64,000 bases of DNA. It comes from Opitutaceae bacterium. GTDB lineage: Bacteria > Verrucomicrobiota > Verrucomicrobiia > Opitutales > Opitutaceae. The position numbers and the translations under genes are program-made. The notes under the pieces are model-generated. The model did no database searches. It was not told the origin of the DNA and saw only the letters and a program-made list of their open reading frames with translations. The DNA is taken from NCBI GenBank assembly GCA_030693515.1, contig JAUYAK010000095.1:104139-168138 (forward strand), read 5' to 3'. Below are positions 16,506 to 25,132 of the stretch, in pieces (the stretch's first letter is position 1; the number at the start of each line of letters is the position of its first letter).

Positions 16506-17366
16506 ATGCGCTTGTTCGGAACTGTGAGTTCGAAACCGACACCTCCCGATAAAGCGCCCATTCTGGTGCAGCTGCAAAATGCAGCGTTCCAGAAGGCGAA
16601 ATTTTGGTCGTGCGCGCTCGTAGGAATGCAGGTGTTTCTTTTTGCTGGCGGCCTCGTTTCTCTTCTCTCGGTGGGCTGGAGCTTGAGCTACCCATGGCTG
16701 GCTTTCCCCCTTGCGGCGGCAGGCGCAGTCATGACCGCGCGGGCTACGCACATGAAGAGCCGGGCGGAATCGCTTAAACGGCAGCATGAGTTCTTGGACG
16801 GCCTCGGCTCCGCTCCCTCGGATCGGACATTGGCGAACCTTCGGGCGGAGCTGCCTGCTGCCCTGCAGCCAGAGATTGATCGACTGCTGACGGAAGGCGT
16901 GACCTACGCCAGCGCGCAACCGGCGGGGCTGAAGCGAATCTTAGAAAATGTCTCCGAAAGTGCGTTTTTCAGCAGCCACCTCGCGACGAAGTGCGCAACC
17001 TACCTCCTCGCCCTCATGCTGATCACCGGGGTGGTCGCGGTCTCGTTTCTGCTTTTCTTTCTGACCACGCTGGACGATGCGACTACAGCGGTCACGGCGG
17101 CTCGGGCAATCGCCGCCACGCTGGTGTTCTTGATTTCCGCCGGGACGCTCAAGTCGTGGCGCGGCCATGTGAGCTTCAGCGCTAAAGCCAATCAAGCTCA
17201 CGCCGAGGCGGCGCGATTATTGAAAGACGCGGAGCCGGATCCCTGTGAAACGCACCGCGTGCTCGCCGAATACCAGCTCGCGCGCGCCGGTGCGCCTATG
17301 ATTCCCACGAAAATCTGGAAGATGCACCGCGATCGGTTGAACGCCATTTGGGCCAGCTCCCGCTAA
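16506..17366 (+). CDS. Four-TM (S-4TM-like) CBASS effector candidate
   Basis: This 286-residue protein has four membrane segments in two pairs, about 35-57, 62-78, 163-188 and 199-216. A soluble helical linker of 80 residues separates the pairs, and a C-terminal cytoplasmic helix-rich tail follows. This is the architecture described for SMODS-associating 4TM (S-4TM) effectors, thought to permeabilise the inner membrane when a cyclic oligonucleotide binds. It opens the operon, with its stop 13 bp before the first nucleotidyltransferase. In most HORMA-type CBASS loci the effector is a nuclease such as NucC, so a membrane effector here is less usual. Assignment rests on topology and context. Confidence 0.7.
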   Translation: MRLFGTVSSKPTPPDKAPILVQLQNAAFQKAKFWSCALVGMQVFLFAGGLVSLLSVGWSLSYPWLAFPLAAAGAVMTARATHMKSRAESLKRQHEFLDGLGSAPSDRTLANLRAELPAALQPEIDRLLTEGVTYASAQPAGLKRILENVSESAFFSSHLATKCATYLLALMLITGVVAVSFLLFFLTTLDDATTAVTAARAIAATLVFLISAGTLKSWRGHVSFSAKANQAHAEAARLLKDAEPDPCETHRVLAEYQLARAGAPMIPTKIWKMHRDRLNAIWASSR

Positions 17367-17379
17367 ATTTTTAAACACC

Positions 17380-18363
17380 ATGGAAACGATTAATTTCCTA
17401 ACACCAGAGGTTTCGCAGGCCGACCTTGTTACATTCTCCGAGGAGCGGGTGAACCTGAAGCAGCCGGACGCGCAGCGGTATCGTAAGCAAGTATCCGATC
17501 TGCGGGAAGACCTCGAACGTTACATGGCGGAGCATCCGGACTTCGGCGTCGAGAAAATGCTCCTGTCCGGCAGTCTGGCCAAGGGCACCGCGCTCAAAAC
17601 GATCCGTGACGCCGATGTCGCCGTCTATGTGAAAGGTGGTTCCGCGCCGCAAGAACTGGCGGCGTTGGTGCAATGGCTGGCGACCAAGCTCCGCCTGACC
17701 TACCCTCAGATCGATCCGCAAAAAATCACCGTGGATGGTCCGTGCGTGGTGATCGCCTTCAGCGGGACGGGCATCAAGGTTGAAATCACGCCGGTGTATT
17801 CGCTCGGTGATGCCGAAGGTCGGGGTTATTTGTGGGACCGGTCGACCGGCAAGAAGGTGCTGACGAGTATTCCACGGCACTTGGAATTCACCCGGAAGCG
17901 CAAAGACAAACAGCCGACGCACTACGCGCAGGTCATCCGCCTCTTGAAGTGGTGGGTGCGCCAGCGCGAGAAAGACACGCTGGATTTCAAATTCCGTTCA
18001 TTCCTGGTCGAACTCATCGTGGCTAAGGTCGCCGACAATGGCGCGGATTTCAGCGACTACCACGTCGGCATCGAGAAGGTGTTTTCCTATATCCAGAACA
18101 CCGGCCTGAAGGAACGCATTGCGTTCTCCGACTATTATAAGGCGACGTCTTTGCCGAAAACGCGAATGGGCGTAGTCGAGATCTTCGATCCGGTTAATCC
18201 GGAGAATAATGTGGCTGCCGACGTCACAGAATCGACGCGTATGCAGTTGGTGACCCTCGCCAGCACGGCACTCGACCACCTAAGTTACGCGCGCACCTGT
18301 CAAACCAAAGGCGAAGCGCTCGAATGCTGGCGCGACGTCATGGGCTCTTCCTTCAGCGCCTAA
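17380..18363 (+). CDS. cdnC-like: CBASS cyclic oligonucleotide synthase (CD-NTase)
   Basis: This 327-residue protein has the catalytic pattern of a CD-NTase. A Gly-Ser loop (L-L-S-G-S-L-A-K-G-T, G64-S65) is followed after 11 residues by Asp-x-Asp (D77, D79), and the third acidic residue is E135 in K-V-E-I-T-P-V. A helical C-terminal domain follows, with a long basic stretch around residues 165-190. Its length is normal for the family. It probably makes a cyclic di- or trinucleotide on infection, under control of the HORMA protein encoded next (5-bp gap). The clade letter is a guess from HORMA association, and the product nucleotide cannot be read from sequence. Confidence 0.85.
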   Translation: METINFLTPEVSQADLVTFSEERVNLKQPDAQRYRKQVSDLREDLERYMAEHPDFGVEKMLLSGSLAKGTALKTIRDADVAVYVKGGSAPQELAALVQWLATKLRLTYPQIDPQKITVDGPCVVIAFSGTGIKVEITPVYSLGDAEGRGYLWDRSTGKKVLTSIPRHLEFTRKRKDKQPTHYAQVIRLLKWWVRQREKDTLDFKFRSFLVELIVAKVADNGADFSDYHVGIEKVFSYIQNTGLKERIAFSDYYKATSLPKTRMGVVEIFDPVNPENNVAADVTESTRMQLVTLASTALDHLSYARTCQTKGEALECWRDVMGSSFSA

Positions 18364-18368
18364 TCGCC

Positions 18369-18884
18369 ATGAGCTTTACAATGATACGAACGACCACGGA
18401 GTCGTTCACCTTGGTCCAAGCGAAGGAACTGGCCTCGAAGGTGACCGCGGACATGCGGCGCTGCCAACAGATCTATGGTCAGCCTCAAGAAAGCTGGATC
18501 AATGGCTACGGCACGGAACTCGCGCTATTGCTGAACGCGGGCTACGTCGAAGAATACGAGTTTGGTTTTCTGCGGAACGGCGCCCGAATTCTGTCGTGGA
18601 GTTATACGGTGAATTCGGTGGGCCAAATCGTATCCAACGACCGCCCCGGCCGAATGGTGGCGGGAGTGGATATCAGTGGCGCGAATTTTTTTAACCGGCT
18701 GAACAAAACCCGAAAGTTCTGGAATCTTCCGAAAGACCAACGTGACCGCGTCGAGGCGGATATGCCGGTTCAGCGGACGATCTCTGACTCGCCCCCTGAC
18801 GGCGTGGGCCGCTGGGTCTATGATCTGAATTATTCCGCCGGCGGCGTGACCCTGGGTCGGAAAACCTTCCACCCGTTCCCATGA
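18369..18884 (+). CDS. cap7: Bacterial HORMA-domain CBASS regulator (Cap7-like)
   Basis: This 171-residue protein matches the pattern I associate with bacterial HORMA family 1. An N-terminal strand (S-F-T-L-V-Q-A-K-E-L-A-S-K-V) comes first, then R-C-Q-Q-I-Y-G, E-Y-E-F-G-F-L-R-N-G, and the C-terminal S-A-G-G-V-T-L-G-R-K-T-F-H-P that would form the safety-belt region. Such proteins bind and activate the CD-NTase after sensing a peptide. The start is ATG at 18,369, just after the upstream stop. It overlaps the next gene by 4 bp (ATGA). Only one HORMA gene is present, whereas some type III systems carry two. The family call is from memory of the sequence pattern. Confidence 0.78.
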   Translation: MSFTMIRTTTESFTLVQAKELASKVTADMRRCQQIYGQPQESWINGYGTELALLLNAGYVEEYEFGFLRNGARILSWSYTVNSVGQIVSNDRPGRMVAGVDISGANFFNRLNKTRKFWNLPKDQRDRVEADMPVQRTISDSPPDGVGRWVYDLNYSAGGVTLGRKTFHPFP

Positions 18885-19804
18885 GCGTAAACAAAGATTT
18901 GTTCGAGACGGTCCTCACCTATCCGGACCCCGCCATGCAGGCGCGTTACGCGGCGCTCTGCGGCTTGGACGAGGTCCAGGCGCATCTGAGCAAGGAAGCG
19001 GAAACCCTGCTGCGTCCCGACCTGCTGGAAAAGTGGAGTAAGGATCATCATGGCACGCATCTGCCTGCGATCGATCTGCTGCGGCGTCGCCCGCCACTGA
19101 TCATCTTTGCGGGCGACGTCGGCACCGGCAAAACGGAACTAGCTATGACGTTTGCCGATCCGCTCGCGCGCGCGATGGATTTAGAGATCGAGCTTTTCAA
19201 TCTTAGCCTACGGGCGCGCGGTAGCGGTGCGGTCGGCGAAATGACGCGGTTGATCTCGAATGCCTTCGCGGAATTGCGCGCCCGTTGTCCGAAACTCCCG
19301 GACGGCGGGCGAAAGCCGACCGGAGCGGCAGTGCTGTTGATTGACGAGGCCGACGCGCTCGCGCAATCGCGGGAGTTGGCGCAAATGCATCACGAGGATC
19401 GCGCGGGGGTGAACGCATTGATCCGCGGCATCGATGATCTCGCGAATGCGCACCTGCCCTGCCTCGTTATCATGTGCACCAACCGCCTGAGCGCTTTGGA
19501 CCCTGCGGTGCGCCGCCGGGCGGCGGCGGTATTCGATTTCAAACGCCCAAGCTTGGTCCTACGCAAAAAATTGCTGACGGACCAACTTGCGGGCACACGT
19601 CTGACCGACAAAGAAATCACGGCGCTGGCGGATATGCTGGGCGAATCGAAAGGCCGCGACTATGGCTTCACGTTCTCGGATATCACCCAGCGGCTGATTC
19701 CGGCAATTGTCCTGGCTGCTTATCCTCACGAGAAGATCACCGGAACGTTAGCGCTTCGGGTGGCGGCGACCATTCAACCCACCCCACCGTTCAAAGCGGA
19801 GTAG
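18881..19804 (+). CDS. cap6: TRIP13/Pch2-like AAA+ ATPase (Cap6-like)
   Basis: This 307-residue AAA+ ATPase has Walker A G-D-V-G-T-G-K-T-E at 78-86, Walker B L-L-I-D-E-A-D-A-L at about 152-160, and a sensor Asn in I-M-C-T-N-R. Two Arg candidates for the finger lie at V-R-R-R-A. In type III CBASS this remodeller removes the HORMA protein from the cyclase and so switches the system off. The coupling by ATGA overlap to the HORMA gene supports that partnership. The N-terminal 75 residues would form the substrate-handling region. Another gene, a second nucleotidyltransferase, follows after 7 bp. Confidence 0.85.
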   Translation: MSVNKDLFETVLTYPDPAMQARYAALCGLDEVQAHLSKEAETLLRPDLLEKWSKDHHGTHLPAIDLLRRRPPLIIFAGDVGTGKTELAMTFADPLARAMDLEIELFNLSLRARGSGAVGEMTRLISNAFAELRARCPKLPDGGRKPTGAAVLLIDEADALAQSRELAQMHHEDRAGVNALIRGIDDLANAHLPCLVIMCTNRLSALDPAVRRRAAAVFDFKRPSLVLRKKLLTDQLAGTRLTDKEITALADMLGESKGRDYGFTFSDITQRLIPAIVLAAYPHEKITGTLALRVAATIQPTPPFKAE

Positions 19805-19811
19805 GCGCGGC

Positions 19812-20684
19812 GTGACCACGATCAACGAATCGTTCGGTCGACTCGTCAGCCGGATTCTGCCCACCGAAGCGGAAACGGAACGGCTGCAGCGCCATCGGCG
19901 CACCATTCAAACGCGGCTCGCCACCACGCTCGGCATTTCCGATTTCTTGAAGTTGGGAAGCGTCGTCCGCGGAACGTCGATCAAGGGCGATAGTGATCTC
20001 GATCTACTCGCAAAAATTCCGCGCGAGGGCGTTCGTTGGGGACGACGCACCATGAGTTCGGGCACGGTGCTGGGCAACGTGCGCTCCGAGCTGATCGACC
20101 GTTTGCCGAACACGGCGATAACCCGCGATGTTCATGCGATCGTGGTGTCGTTCGGGGGCGCGAACGTCGATGTCGTCCCCGCGTTTTTTCAGTCGTTTGA
20201 TCCGCGAGGGCATCCCGTGTTTCGGATTCCTGACGGCCGGGACGGCTGGCTCGATACTTGCCCGGGCTTGCACGGTGATTTTATCGCCGCGGCCAATCAC
20301 GCCAGCGGCGGAAAGCTTTCGAATGTCGCCCGGCTAGTAAAATTTTGGCGGAGTTGCCGACAGGAGCGCGTCCCGGTTTCGTCCTTTCATATCGAGATGG
20401 TGCTCGCACAAGAACAAATCTGCTCGGGCGTGAAGAGCTTTGCGGAGTGTTTCACTGAGGTGCTGCAAAGTCTGGCTCGGCGGGAATGCCGAGGACTCCA
20501 CGACCCGAAGGGTATTTCCGGTTCCATTCCTGGTTGTCCGACCGAGGCTCAACGACTGCTGGCGTTACGCGGAGTGATTTACTCGCGGGATAAAGCGAAG
20601 CTGGCCCTGGAGGCGGCCAAATGGAGCACCGATGAAGCGCGGAGATATTGGAGTATGGTATTCAATGACCAATTCCCTGCCTGA
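19812..20684 (+). CDS. Second CD-NTase-like nucleotidyltransferase of the CBASS operon
   Basis: This 290-residue protein starts with GTG 7 bp after the AAA+ gene. It has its own complete nucleotidyltransferase signature: K-L-G-S-V-V-R-G-T (G49-S50), then after 11 residues D-L-D (D62, D64), and a third acidic D120 in N-V-D-V-V-P. The spacing equals that of the first enzyme, yet the rest of the sequence differs clearly. A helical C-terminal domain contains N-V-A-R-L-V-K-F-W-R-S-C. It resembles the archaeal CCA-adding/OAS-like branch more than the first enzyme does. CBASS operons normally have one cyclase, so this may supply a second signal, or modify tRNA as an effector or immunity function. 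Its true activity is unknown. Confidence 0.75.
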   Translation: MTTINESFGRLVSRILPTEAETERLQRHRRTIQTRLATTLGISDFLKLGSVVRGTSIKGDSDLDLLAKIPREGVRWGRRTMSSGTVLGNVRSELIDRLPNTAITRDVHAIVVSFGGANVDVVPAFFQSFDPRGHPVFRIPDGRDGWLDTCPGLHGDFIAAANHASGGKLSNVARLVKFWRSCRQERVPVSSFHIEMVLAQEQICSGVKSFAECFTEVLQSLARRECRGLHDPKGISGSIPGCPTEAQRLLALRGVIYSRDKAKLALEAAKWSTDEARRYWSMVFNDQFPA

Positions 20685-20956
20685 CCACTCGCGGTGGGAT
20701 CTATTGGGAGGCTTTCAGTTAGCTGGAATTTGTATTCCCGGTGGCGCGAAGCCTACTCCAAAATGTCGACGGCCTATCCGTGGGCTGTGGCATCCTTCAG
20801 TCCGACGCCAAGGCGATCTTGATGAACAGCAAAGCACAACAGGTGAGTCAGTCGCAAAAAATCCGACATAGGCGATTTTAGCAGATTGCTGATGTCGTTT
20901 GCCTTTGCTGCCGGCCAGACGAGTGCCCGAAACTGGGCGACTACGCGAACACTCTC

Positions 20957-21343
20957 TCAGTTCGGGCGCCCCGTTGCCTGCGACTGCTGCGCCGCGCTCG
21001 ATCCGATGCTGCGCGTGACGTTGACGATCACGGGCGCAAACCAGAGCAGAATGGATGCGACCGTCGCGAGGATGGCCTTACCCAAACCCTCGTGGGTGAT
21101 TTGATAATAGGCGACGCCGAGTCCGATCAGGCTGAGCAGTTTCAAGATGGCGTAAACGTAGCCGGCGATGTTGTTCATGCCACTCTGCAAGCCCGGGTCC
21201 ATGTTCTGGGGACCGTTGAAGATGGAGTCGGCGCTCTGCGCGTGGGCCTGGCCCGCCGCGAGCCACAGCATGAAAGATATCAGCGCGGCGCATTTGAGCC
21301 AGTGCGGCACCATGCGAGCGGTTCCGGAATTCGAAGTGGTCAT
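20957..21343 (-). CDS. virB2: VirB2/TrbC-like conjugative pilin
   Basis: This 128-residue protein starts M-T-T-S-N-S-G and has a long signal segment ending near A-H-A-Q (about residue 36). Two hydrophobic helices follow (about 62-82 and 91-115), separated by a short polar loop, T-H-E-G. This is the size and topology of VirB2/TrbC major pilin precursors. The start at 21,343 is supported by the motif promoter ending 6 nt upstream. An in-frame extension to 21,424 would run through that motif and the divergent gene's start. The gene is divergent from the VirB3/VirB4 operon, which is an unusual arrangement. Confidence 0.72.
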   Translation of the reverse strand: MTTSNSGTARMVPHWLKCAALISFMLWLAAGQAHAQSADSIFNGPQNMDPGLQSGMNNIAGYVYAILKLLSLIGLGVAYYQITHEGLGKAILATVASILLWFAPVIVNVTRSIGSSAAQQSQATGRPN

Positions 21344-21346
21344 GCT

Positions 21347-21359
21347 CTCATAGTAGCAA
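21347..21359 (-). promoter_or_regulatory. Extended -10 motif, pilin gene
   Basis: On the minus strand this reads TTGCTACTATGAG. The TACTAT hexamer ends 6 nt before the ATG at 21,343, leaving no room for a ribosome binding site on the predicted mRNA. Confidence 0.75.
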
Positions 21360-21384
21360 TCCCCGCCACCGGGCTTCGGGCGCG

Positions 21385-21396
21385 TTGCTACTATCG
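21385..21396 (+). promoter_or_regulatory. Extended -10 motif, VirB3/VirB4 operon
   Basis: TTGCTACTATCG has the TACTAT hexamer (21,389-21,394) 7 nt before the ATG at 21,402. It is 25 nt from, and divergent to, the copy serving the pilin gene. Confidence 0.8.
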
Positions 21397-21401
21397 AAAC
21401 G

Positions 21402-21800
21402 ATGTGCACGCGCTTTCTGCTCACGGTCGTCTCACTCGCATGCTCCGCTTTGGTGGCAGGCGAGCCTCCGGCTTCAAGTCCAACGCCGGCTACGATTCCG
21501 CCTCCCGCGCCTTCCGAAACCGCGGTGCCCCTGAAAATCCCCGGTTACGAACTCCGCGTGCTCGACGTGCAAAAGGATGTCACGTTCAACGTCGGCGGCA
21601 CGTGGACGCGGGCGTCGCTTCCCGTCTTCATCTATGTGCCGACCCCTACCACAGAGCGAACACGTGCGCTTGAGCTGCTGCGTAAAACCTACGCCGACCT
21701 GCTCGCTTTGGCCAAGGCCCGCGAGTGGTCGGCGGCCGACCTTCAGCGTGTGCTGGCCGGAATCGACGCCGCGATCACCGCCTTGGAGAAAACTCCATAG
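21402..21800 (+). CDS. Exported hypothetical protein at the head of the T4SS operon
   Basis: This 132-residue protein has a signal peptide (M-C-T-R-F-L-L-T-V-V-S-L-A-C-S-A-L-V-A-G). The Cys at 14 could be a lipobox, but cleavage after V-A-G-E is as likely. A Pro-rich linker follows (about 24-40), then a small strand-rich domain and a C-terminal helix pair. It is translated from the motif promoter and followed by the VirB3-like gene after 3 bp. No family was recognised. A periplasmic accessory of the secretion channel is a fair guess. Confidence 0.6.
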   Translation: MCTRFLLTVVSLACSALVAGEPPASSPTPATIPPPAPSETAVPLKIPGYELRVLDVQKDVTFNVGGTWTRASLPVFIYVPTPTTERTRALELLRKTYADLLALAKAREWSAADLQRVLAGIDAAITALEKTP

Positions 21801-21803
21801 ACC

Positions 21804-22091
21804 ATGCTCACCGTCCGCTATCACCGTCAGTTCGCGCGCTCCATCTACGTCTGGGGCGTGTTTACACCGCAGGATTTCGGCGCGCTGATCGCCGGCCTCG
21901 CACTGAACATCGTGCTCTTCGACAGCACCGTGACGATGGCGGTCATCCTCCTCGGTTTCCCTGCCTACCTCGTCGCCTTCCGTCTCGGTCGACCGCCCGG
22001 AAACGATTTTCATTTTTTCCAAGCCCTACTTCTACCGCGCCAGCTCCGACCCGGCCGCGCGGAATTTCGGCCGTGGCGCGATTGCCCATGA
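21804..22091 (+). CDS. virB3: VirB3-like inner-membrane protein
   Basis: This 95-residue protein has the VirB3/TrbD layout. A short N-terminal tail with Tyr and Arg (M-L-T-V-R-Y-H-R) precedes two closely spaced hydrophobic helices at about 26-41 and 43-62, and a polar C-terminal part follows. It lies directly before VirB4, as VirB3 does in most systems, and overlaps it by 4 bp (ATGA). VirB3 anchors VirB4 to the inner membrane. The family itself is short and poorly conserved, so position carries much of the evidence. Confidence 0.8.
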   Translation: MLTVRYHRQFARSIYVWGVFTPQDFGALIAGLALNIVLFDSTVTMAVILLGFPAYLVAFRLGRPPGNDFHFFQALLLPRQLRPGRAEFRPWRDCP

Positions 22092-24658
22092 TCGGCAAAC
22101 TCGTCAGGAAATTTCAGCGCACCAACGCGCTCGACGGCCGCACGTTTGATCGCGAGCTGTCGCCGCTCGAGGTGAGCCGCGGCATCGTCATCAATCGCGA
22201 CCGCTCCCTCGGCTACGGCTTCAAGCTCGATGCCCCCTACACCCCCACCTTCGCCGACGAGGCGATGGGCGAAATCTACCGCCGGCTCGGCGGGTTTCTG
22301 AATTCGCTGCCCGATCATTTCGACATCCAGGTCATCTGGACCCAGCACTCGCGCTCCGTCGAATTCGCCGCGCGGCTCAATGAAACGGAATTCTCCGCCG
22401 GCCTCGTCGGCGATGTGCAGCGGGAGCAGCAGGAAAATATCTTGGCGCTTCTGCGCGAAGGCCACCTGCGCTGGGTGGAAACCTATCTCATTCTCGTTCG
22501 CAAACCGAACGGCGCCGAAACTCGCCCGCGTCGCTCGCCCACCCCCGAACCGACCGTCCGCGTGTGGTCGCAACGCGCTCAAGCCTACTTCACCGATGCG
22601 AGGGAGCACCTTCGTTACGACGCCGCGACCTTCGCCTCCGCCTCCGAGGAACTGCTCACACAGGCTCGCGCTCTCGCGGGCGCACTCGATCATCTCGGCT
22701 ACGCGCCGGTCCCTCTCGATGACGATGCGGTCGCACGACTCTGCTATCAGCGATGGAACCCGCGCCGATTCGAGGAAGGCGCTCCGTTGCCACGGCGGCG
22801 GGCTGGCGCACAAACTCCCTTCACAGAGCGGACCGTGCAAAGCGTGTTTCGTTGGGACCCCGAGGGCGTCACGCTTCCAGCCGGCATCGCCGAACTCGAC
22901 GAATGGTATCACGCCATCCTCACGCTCTATGAACCGCCGGAGGAGATGGCTCGCCCGGCGTTCGACGAGCTGATGCTGCTCTCCGGACTGTTTCGCGCCG
23001 AGGTGGTGGTGAACGTAGAGCGCGGCGACCGGCTCAAGCGCATGAAGCGCCTGAAGGTTCTCTTGAAGCAGCGTCAGTCCGCCCCCTCCACGGCCAGCGA
23101 CCCCGCCGAACGCGCCGCCACCGAGCAGCTCGCCCGCGAACTGGAAGAGATGGGTGCCAACTCGGAGGGCACATGGCGGGCCGCGTGCTATCTGCATCTT
23201 TGGGCACCGACCCCAGAGCAGCTCCGGGAGAAAATCGCCGCCACGCTCTCAGCTGCCCGCGCGCGCGACATTGTGCTCATCGTGGAAAAACACGCGCTCT
23301 GGCCCTACTGGCGGGCGATGCAGCCGTTCTGGACGCAGGACAAAGATCGTTACCGTTTACTCGATTACTCGACCCGGCAGTTGGTCCGCCTACTGCCGCT
23401 TTTCGGCCAGCCGACCAATCTTCCACCCGGCAAAGCCATCGGCACGCTTTTCCAGACCGCGTCGCGCAGTCTCTTCAACTGGGTTCTGCCCGACGAATCG
23501 CTGTTCGCGAATCCCCACCACCTAATCATCGGCGGCACCGGCTCGGGCAAATCCGTCCTCGCCGATGAAAATCTGATCGCGATGCGGCGGCGCAACGCGC
23601 GCGCCATCATCATCGACCTCGGCGGCTCCTTCGCAAATTTCTGCGAGTGCAGCGGCGGCGTCTATGTGGACTACAACATCAAGAGCCGCGCAAACCGGCT
23701 GAATCCGCTTTGGCTCCCGCCCGGCACTGTGCCCGACCAGGAGGTGCTCCGCTCGCGCGCACTTTGGATGGAGAGTCTCGTCATGGAGCGCGGCGAACGC
23801 CTTTCCTCGACCGACCTCGTCGTCATCGAAAGTGCGCTCCGTCGAGCGTATTTCCGCGACCTCCATCAAACCGTCTTCCTGCGCCACGTGCGCGCCGCCC
23901 TCCTGCGGGATGACCGTGGTGCCGTGCTGGCCCACCGCCTCGGCGCGTGGTGCGAGGACGGTTCGTTCTCCAACTTGTTCGACGGTCCGTCGCAGATCGA
24001 TCTCTCGGCGCCGGTCGTCGTCTTCGACCTGAAACGCGTGATGCACGACCAGCGCGACTCGGATCTCACGCGCGTCATCTTCAATTCGATCGTCAGCACC
24101 GTCACGAGCCTCGCGCTCGAGCTGCGTCGAGAGCCCAAGGTGCTACTCTTCGACGAGGCCGGCTTGCAGTTGAAAGACGAGGCCACCGCCGAGTTCATGG
24201 AATATGCCATCCGCACGCTACGCAAAGCCGGCGTCTGCGTGGGCGCGATCTCGCAGGGGCTCGAGGATTTTCTCGTCAACAGCAAGTCGCGCAACGCCTT
24301 CGTCGGCGCAGCTGACAATCTCCTCGTCCTGAAACAGGACAACTACGACAAGGCCCGCATCGTCGCGCTGGAAAAAAATCTCTCGCCGCGCGAACTCAGC
24401 CTCATTCAGGCCGTGAACACGGTGCCGGGCAGCCACGCCGAGTTCGTGCTCATCCAAAAAACTCCGCACGGCCAGCGCACGCTCCACCTCGTGAGCGCCT
24501 CCACGCCGCTCAAATACGCCTTCACCTGCAACTCGAAGGACGACCGCCTCGAAATGCAGAGCCACGTCATCGCCGGCCTCACACGCCAGGAGGCGGTGCG
24601 CAAGTTCGCGCGCGAACACCCCGCCGGCATACACTCCTCGCGACTCCGCCAAATTTGA
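22088..24658 (+). CDS. virB4: VirB4/TrbE-family conjugation ATPase
   Basis: This 856-residue protein is the universal ATPase of type IV secretion. Walker A is I-I-G-G-T-G-S-G-K-S-V at about 479-489 and Walker B is V-L-L-F-D-E-A-G at about 685-692. The N-terminal 450 residues form the VirB3/VirB8-contacting domain without membrane spans. The start is the ATG at 22,088, which overlaps the VirB3 stop (ATGA). Longer in-frame openings exist upstream but lie over VirB3. The C-terminus carries Q-G-L-E-D-F, the usual 'SQ' region that follows the arginine finger. It powers substrate transfer and pilus assembly. Confidence 0.93.
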   Translation: MIGKLVRKFQRTNALDGRTFDRELSPLEVSRGIVINRDRSLGYGFKLDAPYTPTFADEAMGEIYRRLGGFLNSLPDHFDIQVIWTQHSRSVEFAARLNETEFSAGLVGDVQREQQENILALLREGHLRWVETYLILVRKPNGAETRPRRSPTPEPTVRVWSQRAQAYFTDAREHLRYDAATFASASEELLTQARALAGALDHLGYAPVPLDDDAVARLCYQRWNPRRFEEGAPLPRRRAGAQTPFTERTVQSVFRWDPEGVTLPAGIAELDEWYHAILTLYEPPEEMARPAFDELMLLSGLFRAEVVVNVERGDRLKRMKRLKVLLKQRQSAPSTASDPAERAATEQLARELEEMGANSEGTWRAACYLHLWAPTPEQLREKIAATLSAARARDIVLIVEKHALWPYWRAMQPFWTQDKDRYRLLDYSTRQLVRLLPLFGQPTNLPPGKAIGTLFQTASRSLFNWVLPDESLFANPHHLIIGGTGSGKSVLADENLIAMRRRNARAIIIDLGGSFANFCECSGGVYVDYNIKSRANRLNPLWLPPGTVPDQEVLRSRALWMESLVMERGERLSSTDLVVIESALRRAYFRDLHQTVFLRHVRAALLRDDRGAVLAHRLGAWCEDGSFSNLFDGPSQIDLSAPVVVFDLKRVMHDQRDSDLTRVIFNSIVSTVTSLALELRREPKVLLFDEAGLQLKDEATAEFMEYAIRTLRKAGVCVGAISQGLEDFLVNSKSRNAFVGAADNLLVLKQDNYDKARIVALEKNLSPRELSLIQAVNTVPGSHAEFVLIQKTPHGQRTLHLVSASTPLKYAFTCNSKDDRLEMQSHVIAGLTRQEAVRKFAREHPAGIHSSRLRQI

Positions 24659-24661
24659 TCC

Positions 24662-25132
24662 ATGCGCTCAATCTCTTCCCTGATTTTAGCGACCGTCCTC
24701 CTCGGCGGATGCGCCTCGCCCACGAGCCCGCTCACGTCACGCGTGTCCTCGGAACATTTATCCACCGGCCAAGTCGCTACGATGGGAGCCGGTGGCATAC
24801 TCGGCGCGTTCGCCGGACAAAAGCTCGCCGCCAACACCGGCGCACTGCTCGGCGGTGCGACTGGACTCGTCGCCGGCTCACTCGTTCACAACGCCGTCAT
24901 CTCATCCGCCGACGAACAACGCCTTGAAGCCGTCGAGCAGGCGCGCCGCGAGGAGCGCCTGCGCATCATGCGCGAGTATTGGCGCGACCGCACCGAGACG
25001 GAAAAGCCAGCCGCACGCCGCGCCGCGTTCCCACCGATTCCGCTGCTCGCTTATCCCGCGGGCACCTACGACGGGATCAATTTCGCTCCACGCCTCGCCA
25101 CCGACGCAACGCTGAGCGAACCCATCCGATGA
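24662..25132 (+). CDS. Outer-membrane lipoprotein with glycine-zipper, VirB7 position
   Basis: This 156-residue lipoprotein has a clear lipobox, V-L-L-G-G-C, with Cys at 17. A Gly-rich hydrophobic segment (about 41-76, G-A-G-G-I-L-G-A-F-A-G and G-A-L-L-G-G-A) of the glycine-zipper type follows, then a charged helical tail. Small lipoproteins stabilise the outer-membrane core in type IV secretion (VirB7, TraV), and its operon position fits that role. It overlaps the next gene by 4 bp. Sequence alone cannot prove the VirB7 assignment. Confidence 0.65.
   Translation: MRSISSLILATVLLGGCASPTSPLTSRVSSEHLSTGQVATMGAGGILGAFAGQKLAANTGALLGGATGLVAGSLVHNAVISSADEQRLEAVEQARREERLRIMREYWRDRTETEKPAARRAAFPPIPLLAYPAGTYDGINFAPRLATDATLSEPIR

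Noticed and set aside
22010..23197. Minus-strand open frame across virB4
   Set aside because: VirB4 motifs are on the plus strand; the opposing frame is an artefact of codon bias.
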